6,613 nt of DNA. It comes from Halovenus sp. Lineage in GTDB: Archaea > Halobacteriota > Halobacteria > Halobacteriales > Haloarculaceae. The DNA lies in assembly GCA_003551945.1 (NCBI GenBank), contig PUNZ01000170.1, forward strand, positions 1 to 6,613. Reading direction: 5' to 3'. Under the pieces are notes generated by a model, which was given only the letters and a program-made list of their open reading frames with translations, was not told where the DNA came from and did not search any database. Shown in pieces: positions 1 through 6,306 of this stretch; the first letter of the stretch is position 1; every line of letters starts with the position of its first letter. The position numbers and the translations under genes were made by a program.

Positions 1-2
1 AA

Positions 3-1304
3 AAAACGAGAGCGGAGTTCCGTCGCGAACGAGACGAGTGGCGTCACCTGTTCAATCAGTTGATAGCGGACTTCCCCGAACCCATCTTTGCGGTAGATGA
101 CCAGCGACGGCTGAGATATTTCAATGAGTCTGCGGAAGAAGCCTACGGGCGTTCGAAAAACGAAGCAATTGGAACGAAAGGCTACGACTTCTTTGGCACC
201 GAAGGGGAGTCAGAGATTCTCGCAGAGACCGTTGCACGAAAGGGTGAAACAATCTGGGAAAAGGAGTTCCGAAAGGTTCCAACACCAGACGGACACCTCT
301 GGAACCGGTCGATGGCCGTTCACGTGACAAATCTCGATGGTGAAACCGTCGGTGCCGTGGAAATGACTCCGATAGTGACGGACATCGTCAAGCAGCGAAA
401 CGGCATGCAAGATGCCCAAGACAAGCTATCAGAGGAGATTAACGAAGCAATCACGAAGCTTCGGACAACGGCAAGAGAGGTGGCAGCGGGCTCAACCGAG
501 AGTAGCGACCTCGCCCGTGACCAATCAGAAACACTCGACCGCATCGCCAGCGAAATCGCAAACGTCAGCGCAAGCGTTGAGGAAGTTGCGTCAACTGCTC
601 AGCAAGTTGAACAACAAAGCAGTCGTGCCGAGCAGTTAGCCGACGATGGGGCAGCATCTGCAACGGCGGCACTGGAGATGATGACCGACGTTACGGACTC
701 CGCAGAGGCGATGGAACAACGAATGACCGCCCTACAGGGGCGCATTAACGAAATCGACAGCATCGTGGAAGTTATCAACAACATCGCTGACCAGACAAAT
801 ATGCTTGCGCTGAACGCAAGCATTGAGGCCGCACGGGCTGGAAGCGGCGCAGGGAACGCTGGCGATGGTTTTGCGGTCGTCGCTGACGAAGTTAAATCAC
901 TGGCTGAAGAGTCGAAGAGACACGCAAGTCGGATTGAAGAGATGATAAGAGAGGTTGAACAGACTGCGAGCGAGACTGTCGAAAGCATCCAACAGACAAA
1001 CGGGCAACTGACCGATGCAGTGAGTCAAACAGAGACAGTGTCGGAGAATTTGGTCGCCATCAACGACGAAGTCCAACAGACTGCGCAAGGAATGGAAGAT
1101 GTCGCGGCCGCAATGGACGACCAAGCCACCGGAACGGAAGCGGTAGCCGGCTTAATTGATGACGTCTCAACAAGTGCTGAACGGTTGGCCACAGAGATTA
1201 CAACCATTGCCGAAGCAAACCAGCACCAGTCTGAGCTTGTCGAGTCAATCGAGAAAATGGTCGCAACGCTTGAAACGGAGATGGCCGCGTTGAGCGAAGA
1301 GTGA
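3..1304 (+). CDS. PAS-containing methyl-accepting chemotaxis transducer (Htr type), 5' end missing
   Basis: Relays a sensed signal to the CheA/CheW array that controls archaellum rotation. The frame is open from position 3, the first complete codon in this frame, with no stop before the left edge, so the true start lies outside. The TTG at 60 is only an internal Leu codon. The visible 433 residues hold a PAS domain (about residues 15-122; FPEPIFAVDD near its start), then a long Glu/Ala/Gln-rich coiled coil typical of MCP cytoplasmic domains. The conserved hairpin tip starts near 789 (DQTNMLALNASIEAARAG) and continues as GFAVVADEVKSLAEES. No membrane segment or HAMP domain is visible, but one could lie upstream. 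The loop between the two tip motifs is longer than the usual bacterial one. There is no C-terminal CheR-docking pentapeptide of the NWETF kind. The ligand is unknown; PAS suggests a redox, light or small-molecule cue. The family call is secure. Confidence 0.95.
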   Translation, partial: KTRAEFRRERDEWRHLFNQLIADFPEPIFAVDDQRRLRYFNESAEEAYGRSKNEAIGTKGYDFFGTEGESEILAETVARKGETIWEKEFRKVPTPDGHLWNRSMAVHVTNLDGETVGAVEMTPIVTDIVKQRNGMQDAQDKLSEEINEAITKLRTTAREVAAGSTESSDLARDQSETLDRIASEIANVSASVEEVASTAQQVEQQSSRAEQLADDGAASATAALEMMTDVTDSAEAMEQRMTALQGRINEIDSIVEVINNIADQTNMLALNASIEAARAGSGAGNAGDGFAVVADEVKSLAEESKRHASRIEEMIREVEQTASETVESIQQTNGQLTDAVSQTETVSENLVAINDEVQQTAQGMEDVAAAMDDQATGTEAVAGLIDDVSTSAERLATEITTIAEANQHQSELVESIEKMVATLETEMAALSEE

Positions 1305-1377
1305 ACAGTGTGGCCTTAGTGGACTAGTGCCATAATCAAACGTATCCAATGGATTGTTTAACTCCGGTTCCGACTCA

Positions 1378-1389
1378 TTTTTTATACCC
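1378..1389 (+). promoter_or_regulatory. TATA-like promoter for the small membrane protein
   Basis: TTTTTTATACCC lies with its TATA centred about 26 nt before the ATG at 1410. There is no Shine-Dalgarno in between, which fits a leaderless archaeal transcript starting at or next to the ATG. The T-run may also help end transcription of the transducer gene upstream. An 11-bp palindrome, ATCCA-A-TGGAT (1344-1354), sits about 24 bp before this box. Confidence 0.55.
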
Positions 1390-1409
1390 AAGCAGACAAT
1401 AGGTCGCAT

Positions 1410-1619
1410 ATGTCTAATTCGCTTGATAGAGAGACAGTTATCAAACTCGTTGGTGTCTTCATCGCAGCACTGCTTGCCATCAATGCAGTCGAGTATCTTG
1501 GCGGTGCGATTGCCCGCGGCGAAATCTTGAGTGATATCTACGCCATACTATCACTCCTGCTGTTGGTTGTCCTGTTTGCGGCCCTGTTCGTACAGACACA
1601 ACGGCCATCATCAGAATAG
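1410..1619 (+). CDS. small protein with two predicted transmembrane helices, function unknown
   Basis: I do not recognise a named family. The 69-residue product has a short polar N-terminus (MSNSLDRETV), a hydrophobic segment at about residues 11-32, a short polar link with Arg36 and Glu38 (ARGEILSD), a second very hydrophobic segment at about 42-62 (AILSLLLLVVLFAALF), and a polar tail ending QTQRPSSE. This reads as a helical hairpin in the cytoplasmic membrane with both ends on the same side. No signal peptide, Cys pair or catalytic motif is seen. The start is supported by a TATA-like box 26 nt upstream and by the lack of an alternative start. It stands alone, 105 bp after the transducer stop, and has its own promoter, so a shared function with the transducer is not implied. 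Its A/T-rich 3' flank gives no further clue. Confidence 0.75.
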   Translation: MSNSLDRETVIKLVGVFIAALLAINAVEYLGGAIARGEILSDIYAILSLLLLVVLFAALFVQTQRPSSE

Positions 1620-1867
1620 TTGTTTCTAATCTTATAGTCGAAAAATGTGTCGCACCATAAATGTTTGGAAGATGATTATATACAAATAGCCAACGCTTCA
1701 GCTTGAAATTAAATGAGAAGGGCAACTCAGTGGTAATTTTAAAAGAATATCAGCTATTTTTAGGCCAAAAGTATCATATATGTCCAAAAATGTATGAAGT
1801 ATATGATTGTCTAACGCAATACTACATTGCAAAAACAATGCACAACTAGTTCGAGAGATGGTCGTTG
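1620..1867. other. A/T-rich gap between convergent genes
   Basis: This 248-bp gap lies between the 3' ends of the small membrane gene and the EthD-like gene. By hand count 1621-1860 is about 32 percent GC, far below the flanking genes. It contains a good TATA-like stretch (ATTATATAC, 1675-1683). It also contains an 8-bp inverted repeat (ATCATATA 1773-1780, TATATGAT 1800-1807) and a frame open from 1676 to the TAG at 1847-1849. From TTG at 1703 that frame encodes 48 residues, LKLNEKGNSVV... to ...AKTMHN. Its composition (6 Lys, 4 acidic residues) is unlike the acidic neighbouring proteins, there is no ATG near its beginning, and I recognise no family. It is best treated as spacer or decayed DNA, with a small gene or RNA as an open possibility. 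Confidence 0.6.
1825..1840 (-). terminator. possible terminator region for the amidase/EthD transcript
   Basis: CATTG (1825-1829) and CAATG (1836-1840) form a short inverted repeat. Read on the minus strand, the loop is TTTTTG, 28 nt after the EthD stop codon. Archaeal transcription often ends at short U-runs. The stem is only 5 bp, so this could be chance in A/T-rich DNA. Confidence 0.2.
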
Positions 1868-2185
1868 CTATGGAGCAAACTGGACCGTCTCATCAACGAT
1901 GAGTATGTCCCCTGCGTCATCATCCAAGAACTGTTCCGTATCGGCCTGTATCTGTTGGCCCGCCTCACTGGCGAACACCTCGCCAACGCTGACACCGTCC
2001 TCGAAATACAGTTCAGCGATGCCATCATATCGTGCCTGTTCTGGATCGGCAGGGATCGACGTCGTATACGTGTGAACGCCCGGTAAGTCCTCAGCGAGTG
2101 GTGCATGTTCAGTGAGCCAGTACTCGACGAATTCGTCGTGTGTCATCCCATCTTTTCGGACAAGCAAGTTCACAAGCTTTCGCAT
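1868..2185 (-). CDS. EthD-family protein (ferredoxin-like alpha+beta fold)
   Basis: A 105-residue product, about the usual length for a single EthD domain. The N-terminal strand and helix carry the family pattern: MRKLVNLLVRKDGMTHDEF, then EYWLTEHAPLA with His27, then LPGVHTY. Acidic residue runs (FLDDDAGD) precede a final strand (ILIVDETVQF). EthD proteins usually form dimeric alpha/beta barrels. The founding member is linked to ethyl tert-butyl ether degradation in Rhodococcus, but the biochemical role of the family is mostly unknown. The ATG at 2185 begins directly at the conserved strand, so the start is firm. There is no clear TATA box or Shine-Dalgarno in the 51 nt after the amidase stop, so it is probably cotranscribed with and downstream of the amidase. 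A small accessory or ring/ligand-handling role in the same catabolic step is inferred only from this pairing. The protein is very acidic (23 Asp/Glu, 5 Lys/Arg), as expected for a cytoplasmic haloarchaeal protein. Confidence 0.85.
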   Translation of the reverse strand: MRKLVNLLVRKDGMTHDEFVEYWLTEHAPLAEDLPGVHTYTTSIPADPEQARYDGIAELYFEDGVSVGEVFASEAGQQIQADTEQFLDDDAGDILIVDETVQFAP

Positions 2186-2236
2186 ATCAAAGTGTTCGTC
2201 GAGTGGCTACTTGTGCGGTTCGGTACCACGAAGAGT

Positions 2237-3763
2237 CTAGAGCTCAGGTGAGACCGTCTGCTCAAACGCATATCCGGCCCGCAACGCTGTTGCATCGTCG
2301 AAGCGCTCGCTGACGAACATCAAGCCCACAGGGAGACCATCGCTCGTTCCCGCAGGGACGCTGATTGCTGGATGGCCCGTGTTATCGAACGGTGCCGTAT
2401 TGTTGAGCATGTTCAGTGCCCGCTGGATGGCCTGAACTCGAGAGAGATTCCGGTCAACCTCGTGTGCGGTCTGTGGCGTCGTTGGCATCGCCAACACATC
2501 AACATCCGCAAGGACCGAATCGTACTCATCCCGTAATTTCCGGCTGAGGTTCTGGCCTTTCGCGTGGTACTGGCCACGGTATTGGTCGGAGAGATACTGC
2601 CCAAGGACGAGGGTCAATTTGACTGTCGTCAGGTAATCATCCGCCTGCGAACGGCGGGCGCGACCGAAGAAATCGGCAAACTGTGCGTCGTAAAATCCCT
2701 TGCCGTAGTGACCGATACATTCGGATTCGATTGTTGCAGTAATCTCCTCGTTTCCAATTGCGTTCCAAATCGCCATCCCATCGAGATGCATCGGAAGAGA
2801 GACTGACTCAATGGTTGCTCCTTCCGCCTCGAACGCATCGATGGCATCACGGACCGTCTCATCAACACCGGGTTCGCTCTCGTCATGGCCAAATCCTTCC
2901 TCCAGTACACCGACGGTGAGTTCTGATGGGTCATCGTCGAGATGGGAGGTATATTTCTGTGTAGGAACTGCCCCCTGTCTGGGGTCAAGACCATCTTCGC
3001 CTGCGATGACTCCGAGCACCCGCGCACAGTCTTCGACCGTCTGTGCCATCGGCCCGGTGTGGTCAAACGACTGCCCAAGGCCGGCAATACCCGTATATGG
3101 CACCAACCCGTGCGTTGGTTTGTGGCCGACGATACCGCTCCATGACGCCGGAATCCGGACTGAGCCACCCTGGTCGCCACCCATCGCAACATCGACCTCG
3201 CCGTTCCCTACTGCGGCCGCCGAACCGGAGGATGAACCACCAGCGATGTAGTCGTCATTATGGGGGTTCAACACTGGACCGGTGGCTGAGAGTTCGCCGC
3301 TTCCCGAAAACGACATATCCTCCATATTCAACTTTGCCGTGATTGTCGCCCCGGCATCAAGCAGCCGAGTGACGATTGTTGCATCCGTTGACGGGACATA
3401 TCCCTGGAAGAGTTTCGACCCAAGCGTCATCTCGATGCCTGCAAGCGAAATGTTGTCTTTGAGACCAATTTCGTATCCAGCGAGCGGGCCGTCATCCGCA
3501 CCGGGAACGTGACACTTGCGCACGTAGGCATTCAGCGGGTCCTCTTGGGGACCGGGTTGATAGCCGGGGTCGCGCTCATGATACCGTCCCTCCGGTGTGG
3601 GATTTGGCAATTCATCAAGACGCTCATATCCCTCAAGGACCGTTGGGATAATCGCCGCAAAGTCATCGATTTCGTCTTCGGAGAGTGTGATGTGGTGTTC
3701 TGCAGCCAGTTCCGCAATCTCCGCTTTCGTTGGTGGGCGGATGTTTGGTGGTGATTCAGACAT
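2237..3763 (-). CDS. amidase, amidase-signature family, close to the Rhodococcus nitrile-pathway amidase type
   Basis: Hydrolyses a carboxamide to carboxylate and ammonia in the cytoplasm (EC 3.5.1.4-like). The 508-residue protein carries the Ser-cisSer-Lys triad: Lys102 in GLKDNIS, cis-Ser177 in AGGSSSGSAAAV, and nucleophile Ser201 in GGDQGGSVRIPAS, followed by GHKPTHGLVPYTG. The spacings (75 and 24 residues) match Lys96/Ser171/Ser195 that I recall for the Rhodococcus N-771 amidase. The DQGGS version of the signature and the helical N-terminal extension (residues 1 to about 85) also fit that group better than GatA, whose usual motif is DTGGS. No GatB or GatC lies nearby, which also argues against tRNA amidotransferase. 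I chose the ATG at 3763 because a TATA-like box lies about 24 nt upstream. The same frame runs on to 3889, but that would cross the promoter and start of the divergent gene. Substrate is not predictable; the EthD-like gene follows 51 nt downstream. Confidence 0.92.
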   Translation of the reverse strand: MSESPPNIRPPTKAEIAELAAEHHITLSEDEIDDFAAIIPTVLEGYERLDELPNPTPEGRYHERDPGYQPGPQEDPLNAYVRKCHVPGADDGPLAGYEIGLKDNISLAGIEMTLGSKLFQGYVPSTDATIVTRLLDAGATITAKLNMEDMSFSGSGELSATGPVLNPHNDDYIAGGSSSGSAAAVGNGEVDVAMGGDQGGSVRIPASWSGIVGHKPTHGLVPYTGIAGLGQSFDHTGPMAQTVEDCARVLGVIAGEDGLDPRQGAVPTQKYTSHLDDDPSELTVGVLEEGFGHDESEPGVDETVRDAIDAFEAEGATIESVSLPMHLDGMAIWNAIGNEEITATIESECIGHYGKGFYDAQFADFFGRARRSQADDYLTTVKLTLVLGQYLSDQYRGQYHAKGQNLSRKLRDEYDSVLADVDVLAMPTTPQTAHEVDRNLSRVQAIQRALNMLNNTAPFDNTGHPAISVPAGTSDGLPVGLMFVSERFDDATALRAGYAFEQTVSPEL

Positions 3764-3782
3764 TGCAGTTGTATGATAGAGA

Positions 3783-3800
3783 GAATATAGCATACCTTTT
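3783..3800 (-). promoter_or_regulatory. TATA-like promoter for the amidase/EthD unit
   Basis: On the minus strand this reads AAAAGGTATGCTATATTC. The CTATAT core (3785-3790) is centred about 24 nt before the ATG at 3763, with no Shine-Dalgarno between, so the transcript is probably leaderless. It shares a 117-bp intergenic region with the divergent dehydrogenase promoter. Confidence 0.55.
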
Positions 3801-3844
3801 GGGGGTACTCGGGCGGCCACCTGCTGGGACCATTGGGTAAACCG

Positions 3845-3856
3845 AACCCTATATGC
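3845..3856 (+). promoter_or_regulatory. TATA-like promoter for the 3-hydroxyacyl-CoA dehydrogenase
   Basis: AACCCTATATGC places a TATAT core (3850-3854) centred about 28 nt before the ATG at 3881, again a leaderless layout. The box is flanked by a 6-bp inverted repeat, GGACCA (3827-3832) and TGGTCC (3863-3868), nearly centred on it. This could be a regulator site or coincidence. Confidence 0.55.
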
Positions 3857-3880
3857 CCGTGGTGGTCCAATATGTAGGCG

Positions 3881-4744
3881 ATGGCACACGATATCGACTC
3901 ACTCGACAGCATCGGCGTTGTCGGTGCTGGAACCATGGGAAGTGGCATTGCACAGGTTGCCGCAGTAGCCGGCTATGACGTCGTAATGCGCGACATCGAA
4001 CAGGAGTACGTTGACAAGGGCTTCGAGACAATCGAGGGGAGCCTCAACAAACTGGTCGAGCGTGACAGCCTCTCGGCGGAAGAAGCCGAGGCCGCACAGG
4101 ACCGCGTCAGTGGAACAACAGAATTAGCTGACCTCGCTGATGTTGACCTCGTTATCGAGGCCGCCGTGGAGAATCTCGAGATTAAACAAGACATCTTTGC
4201 CGACCTTGATGAACTCGTCAACGACGATGCAATCCTTGCAACCAACACAAGTACGCTCTCAATCACGACAATCGCAAGCGCAACCGAGCGACAGGATGCC
4301 GTTGTCGGCATTCATTTCATGAACCCAGTCCCAATCATGAAAGGCGTCGAAATCGTCGTCGGCGAGCGAACTGCCGACGAGGTTGTTCAGTTGGCACACG
4401 ATTTCTCGGAAGACCTCGGGAAGGAGACATGGGAATCCGACGACAAACCTGGCTTCGTGACCAACCGCATTCTGATGCCCTGGATTAACGAGGGTGTGCG
4501 CGCGTTCGACGAAGGCGTTGCGATAAAAGCAGATATCGACAGCGGAATGAAACTCGGCACGAACGTCCCGATGGGACCGCTCGAACTCGCCGACCATATC
4601 GGTCTCGACATCTGTCTGCACGCGACCGAAACGCTGCATGAAGAACTCGGTGACCGCTATAAACCAGCCTACTTGCTCAAACGAAAAGTCGAAGCAGGTG
4701 ACCTCGGGAAAAAGACTGGGCGTGGGTTCTACGAGTACGACTAG
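3881..4744 (+). CDS. hbd: 3-hydroxyacyl-CoA (3-hydroxybutyryl-CoA) dehydrogenase
   Basis: Oxidises (S)-3-hydroxyacyl-CoA to 3-ketoacyl-CoA with NAD+, or the reverse, in beta-oxidation or butyrate-type metabolism. The 287 residues match the single-function short form. The N-terminal Rossmann domain has IGVVGAGTMGSGIAQ (GAGTMG at residues 15-20) and VIEAAVENLEIK around Glu93/Glu97. The catalytic set is Ser124 (NTSTLSI), His145 (GIHFMNPVP), Glu157 (KGVEIV) and Asn195 (PGFVTNRI). Their spacing equals Ser137/His158/Glu170/Asn208 of the human enzyme. The C-terminal helical domain has MGPLELADHIGLD and ends with GKKTGRGFYEYD, the usual family ending, so the protein is complete. No fused enoyl-CoA hydratase domain is present. 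The ATG at 3881 has a TATA-like box 28 nt upstream. It is divergent from the amidase and converges tightly with the acyl-CoA dehydrogenase that would act two steps earlier in the same pathway. Confidence 0.95.
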   Translation: MAHDIDSLDSIGVVGAGTMGSGIAQVAAVAGYDVVMRDIEQEYVDKGFETIEGSLNKLVERDSLSAEEAEAAQDRVSGTTELADLADVDLVIEAAVENLEIKQDIFADLDELVNDDAILATNTSTLSITTIASATERQDAVVGIHFMNPVPIMKGVEIVVGERTADEVVQLAHDFSEDLGKETWESDDKPGFVTNRILMPWINEGVRAFDEGVAIKADIDSGMKLGTNVPMGPLELADHIGLDICLHATETLHEELGDRYKPAYLLKRKVEAGDLGKKTGRGFYEYD

Positions 4745-4753
4745 CTGATAAAA

Positions 4754-5878
4754 CTACTCTTTGAGGTGACGGGCAATAATTTCTTTCTGAATCTCCGACG
4801 TTCCCTCGTAGATGGTCGTAATCTTCGCATCCCGATAGTACCGCTCGACGTTGAAATCTTTCGTGTAGCCGTAGCCACCATGGACCTGTACCGCATCGTT
4901 GGCAACGCTGACGGCAGTTTCGCTGGCGAAATATTTCGCCATACTTGCGGCCTTGGCATCCACGCTTCCGTCGTTTTTCTGCGCCGCATCTCGCGTGAGC
5001 AACCGGGCGGCCTGGACGTCCGTCTGCATATCTGCGAGTTTCTGGCTAATCGCCTGATGGTCGATAATTCGTTTTCCACCCTGCTCGCGTTCGTTTGCAT
5101 AACCGACCGCTTCATCAAGTGCCGCCTGTGCAACGCCAACTGCCTGACTCGCAATGGCAACGCGACCGCCGTTGAGAATCGAGAACGCGGCTTTGAGGCC
5201 GTCCCCAACCGGTGTTAGCCGGTTTTCGGCGGGGATCCGCGCATCCTCGAAGATCAGCGTCGTCGTATCGCTTGCCCGAAGACCCAGTTTCTCCTCGTGT
5301 TTACCAACCTCTACACCGTCGATATCCTTGGGAATCAGAAATTGCGTGACGGTATCGTCGTCATCCGCGTCAGTCTTCGCAAAGAGAATCACAACGCCTG
5401 CGCGTTCACCGTTGGTTATCCACTGCTTGGTGCCGTTAATGACATACTCGTCCCCATCCCGTTCGGCAACGGTCGAAAGTTCCGCTGGGTTCGAGCCAGC
5501 GTGTGGCTCCGAGAGAGCGAACGCGCCTACCGGCCGACCATCGCGCATCTGTGTCAACCACTCATCTTTCTGTTCCTCGCTCCCGAACGTGTTGAGACAG
5601 GATGTTGCAAGACAGTGGACCGAAAGCGCCGTTGCAAGCGAGAGATGACCCCGCGCAAGCTCCTCGTTGACAATGCTGTAGGTCAGCATATCCGCATCGA
5701 ATCCATCATACTCTTCGGGAACGGTCATACTCGCTAAGTCGAGTTCAGAGACGCTATCCCAGACATCCTCGGGGAAGGTTTCGGTCTCTTCGGCCTCACT
5801 GGCGATATCGACTACCTCGCGTTCGACGAACTCCCGGACCATATCACGAACCATCTGCTGTTCGCTCGTAAGCTCCAT
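4754..5878 (-). CDS. acd: acyl-CoA dehydrogenase, FAD-dependent
   Basis: Introduces the 2,3-double bond into an acyl-CoA and passes electrons to electron-transfer flavoprotein, the first step of beta-oxidation or branched-chain acyl-CoA breakdown. The 374 residues are typical for the short-chain/branched-chain group. The N-terminal helical domain covers about residues 1-115. The beta domain carries FALSEPHAGSNP (120-131) and KQWITNG (151-157), which bind FAD and substrate. The C-terminal helical domain carries AVQVHGGYGYTKDF (329-342) and YRDAKITTIYEGTSEIQ. Glu358 in YEGTSEIQ is at the usual catalytic-base position of short-chain and butyryl-CoA dehydrogenases, unlike isovaleryl-CoA and long-chain types whose base lies earlier. 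The start ATG at 5878 begins at the conserved helix (MELTSEQQMVRDMVREFVER) and has a TATA-like box 26 nt upstream. Exact chain-length preference cannot be read. Its stop lies 9 bp from that of the hydroxyacyl-CoA dehydrogenase on the other strand. Confidence 0.95.
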   Translation of the reverse strand: MELTSEQQMVRDMVREFVEREVVDIASEAEETETFPEDVWDSVSELDLASMTVPEEYDGFDADMLTYSIVNEELARGHLSLATALSVHCLATSCLNTFGSEEQKDEWLTQMRDGRPVGAFALSEPHAGSNPAELSTVAERDGDEYVINGTKQWITNGERAGVVILFAKTDADDDDTVTQFLIPKDIDGVEVGKHEEKLGLRASDTTTLIFEDARIPAENRLTPVGDGLKAAFSILNGGRVAIASQAVGVAQAALDEAVGYANEREQGGKRIIDHQAISQKLADMQTDVQAARLLTRDAAQKNDGSVDAKAASMAKYFASETAVSVANDAVQVHGGYGYTKDFNVERYYRDAKITTIYEGTSEIQKEIIARHLKE

Positions 5879-5898
5879 ACCCTCACTTTGGACCGAGA

Positions 5899-5911
5899 TG
5901 ATTAAGATTCA
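5899..5911 (-). promoter_or_regulatory. TATA-like promoter for the acyl-CoA dehydrogenase
   Basis: On the minus strand this reads TGAATCTTAATCA; the CTTAAT part is centred about 26 nt before the ATG at 5878. There is no Shine-Dalgarno. It lies in the 59-bp gap after the 118-residue gene, so the dehydrogenase probably has its own leaderless transcript. The match to a TATA box is only moderate. Confidence 0.4.
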
Positions 5912-5937
5912 CCGGTTGACACCAATGCGGAAAACAG

Positions 5938-6294
5938 TCACTGGCGCGCCGGCACTTCCGAGTGTTCCGAGGTTTCAGCGCGGATGACCCAGTGGTCGTC
6001 ATCCGGTCGTTCAAGCGTCGCTTCCTCACGAAGTTTGGCGATATACCCTGTGGGCTGTCGAATAAATTCATGCTCCGCATCAATCCGGACGAGGTTGCCG
6101 ATAAGCTGTGCAGATGGCGGCTGTTGGGCTGCTCCACAGTCATAAATTGTCAGAAACTCGTTCCCGTCGTTCGTCTCATGCACAATGATGTGGGCGTGGC
6201 GTGGCAGTCGCCAGTGATTCTCATCAACGGCTGCGAGGTGATTCATACTACGGTGTTTGCAAGGGAGACATAAGAGCAATTCGCTCCCCGTCAC
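5938..6294 (-). CDS. small conserved-looking protein of unknown function with an N-terminal Cys pair
   Basis: I do not recognise a named family. From the GTG at 6294 it is 118 residues: a short lead with Cys9-Leu-Pro-Cys12-Lys-His, then DENHWRLPRHAHIIVHE, a mixed strand-like middle with Cys53, EHEFIRQPTGYIAKLREE, and DDDHWVIRAE before a polar tail. The acidic composition and codon-like texture match the neighbours, and shadow frames on the other strand look worse, so I take it as real. The GTG start lies 12 nt after the transducer stop, suggesting translation from the same message. An alternative is the ATG at 6246, which has CTCTTATGT (6268-6276) about 26 nt upstream as a possible leaderless promoter and would drop the CxxC pair, leaving 102 residues. 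One CxxC pair alone is weak evidence for metal binding. It could be a small regulatory or accessory protein, but nothing in the sequence proves a role. Confidence 0.7.
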   Translation of the reverse strand: MTGSELLLCLPCKHRSMNHLAAVDENHWRLPRHAHIIVHETNDGNEFLTIYDCGAAQQPPSAQLIGNLVRIDAEHEFIRQPTGYIAKLREEATLERPDDDHWVIRAETSEHSEVPARQ

Positions 6295-6306
6295 AGGGCA
6301 ACAGCC

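Noticed and set aside
60..62. TTG at 60 as the start of the first transducer
   Set aside because: The frame is open upstream to position 3 and encodes a plausible lead into the PAS domain (EREWRHLFNQ), so the gene is cut by the window edge rather than starting here.
599..1207. Minus-strand frames of 129, 75 and 60 codons opposite the first transducer
   Set aside because: They are Ser/Ala-rich mirror frames of a coiled-coil gene with no motif or promoter of their own.
1827..2106. Several plus- and minus-strand frames of 70 to 86 codons overlapping the EthD-like gene
   Set aside because: They are Ser/Arg/Cys-rich with no family motif, and they lie opposite or across the clear EthD reading frame, so they are shadow frames.
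2629..3251. Long overlapping frames within the amidase (187 codons on minus, 146 on plus)
   Set aside because: The amidase frame carries all catalytic motifs. These frames are Arg/Ser/Pro-rich and not acidic, as expected for shadows in haloarchaeal DNA.
2237..3763. GatA subunit of Glu-tRNA(Gln) amidotransferase
   Set aside because: The signature has DQGGS instead of DTGGS, there is a long helical N-terminal extension, and no gatB or gatC is adjacent.
3764..3889. 42-residue N-terminal extension of the amidase, giving 550 residues from 3889
   Set aside because: It would overlap the divergent gene's start codon (3881) and both TATA-like boxes. The ATG at 3763 has a promoter at the right distance and yields the usual family length of about 508 residues.
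4741..5737. Long plus-strand frames (150, 164 and 146 codons) and a 155-codon minus frame over the acyl-CoA dehydrogenase
   Set aside because: The dehydrogenase is complete with FAD and catalytic motifs in its own frame. The others lack family features and have non-halophilic composition.
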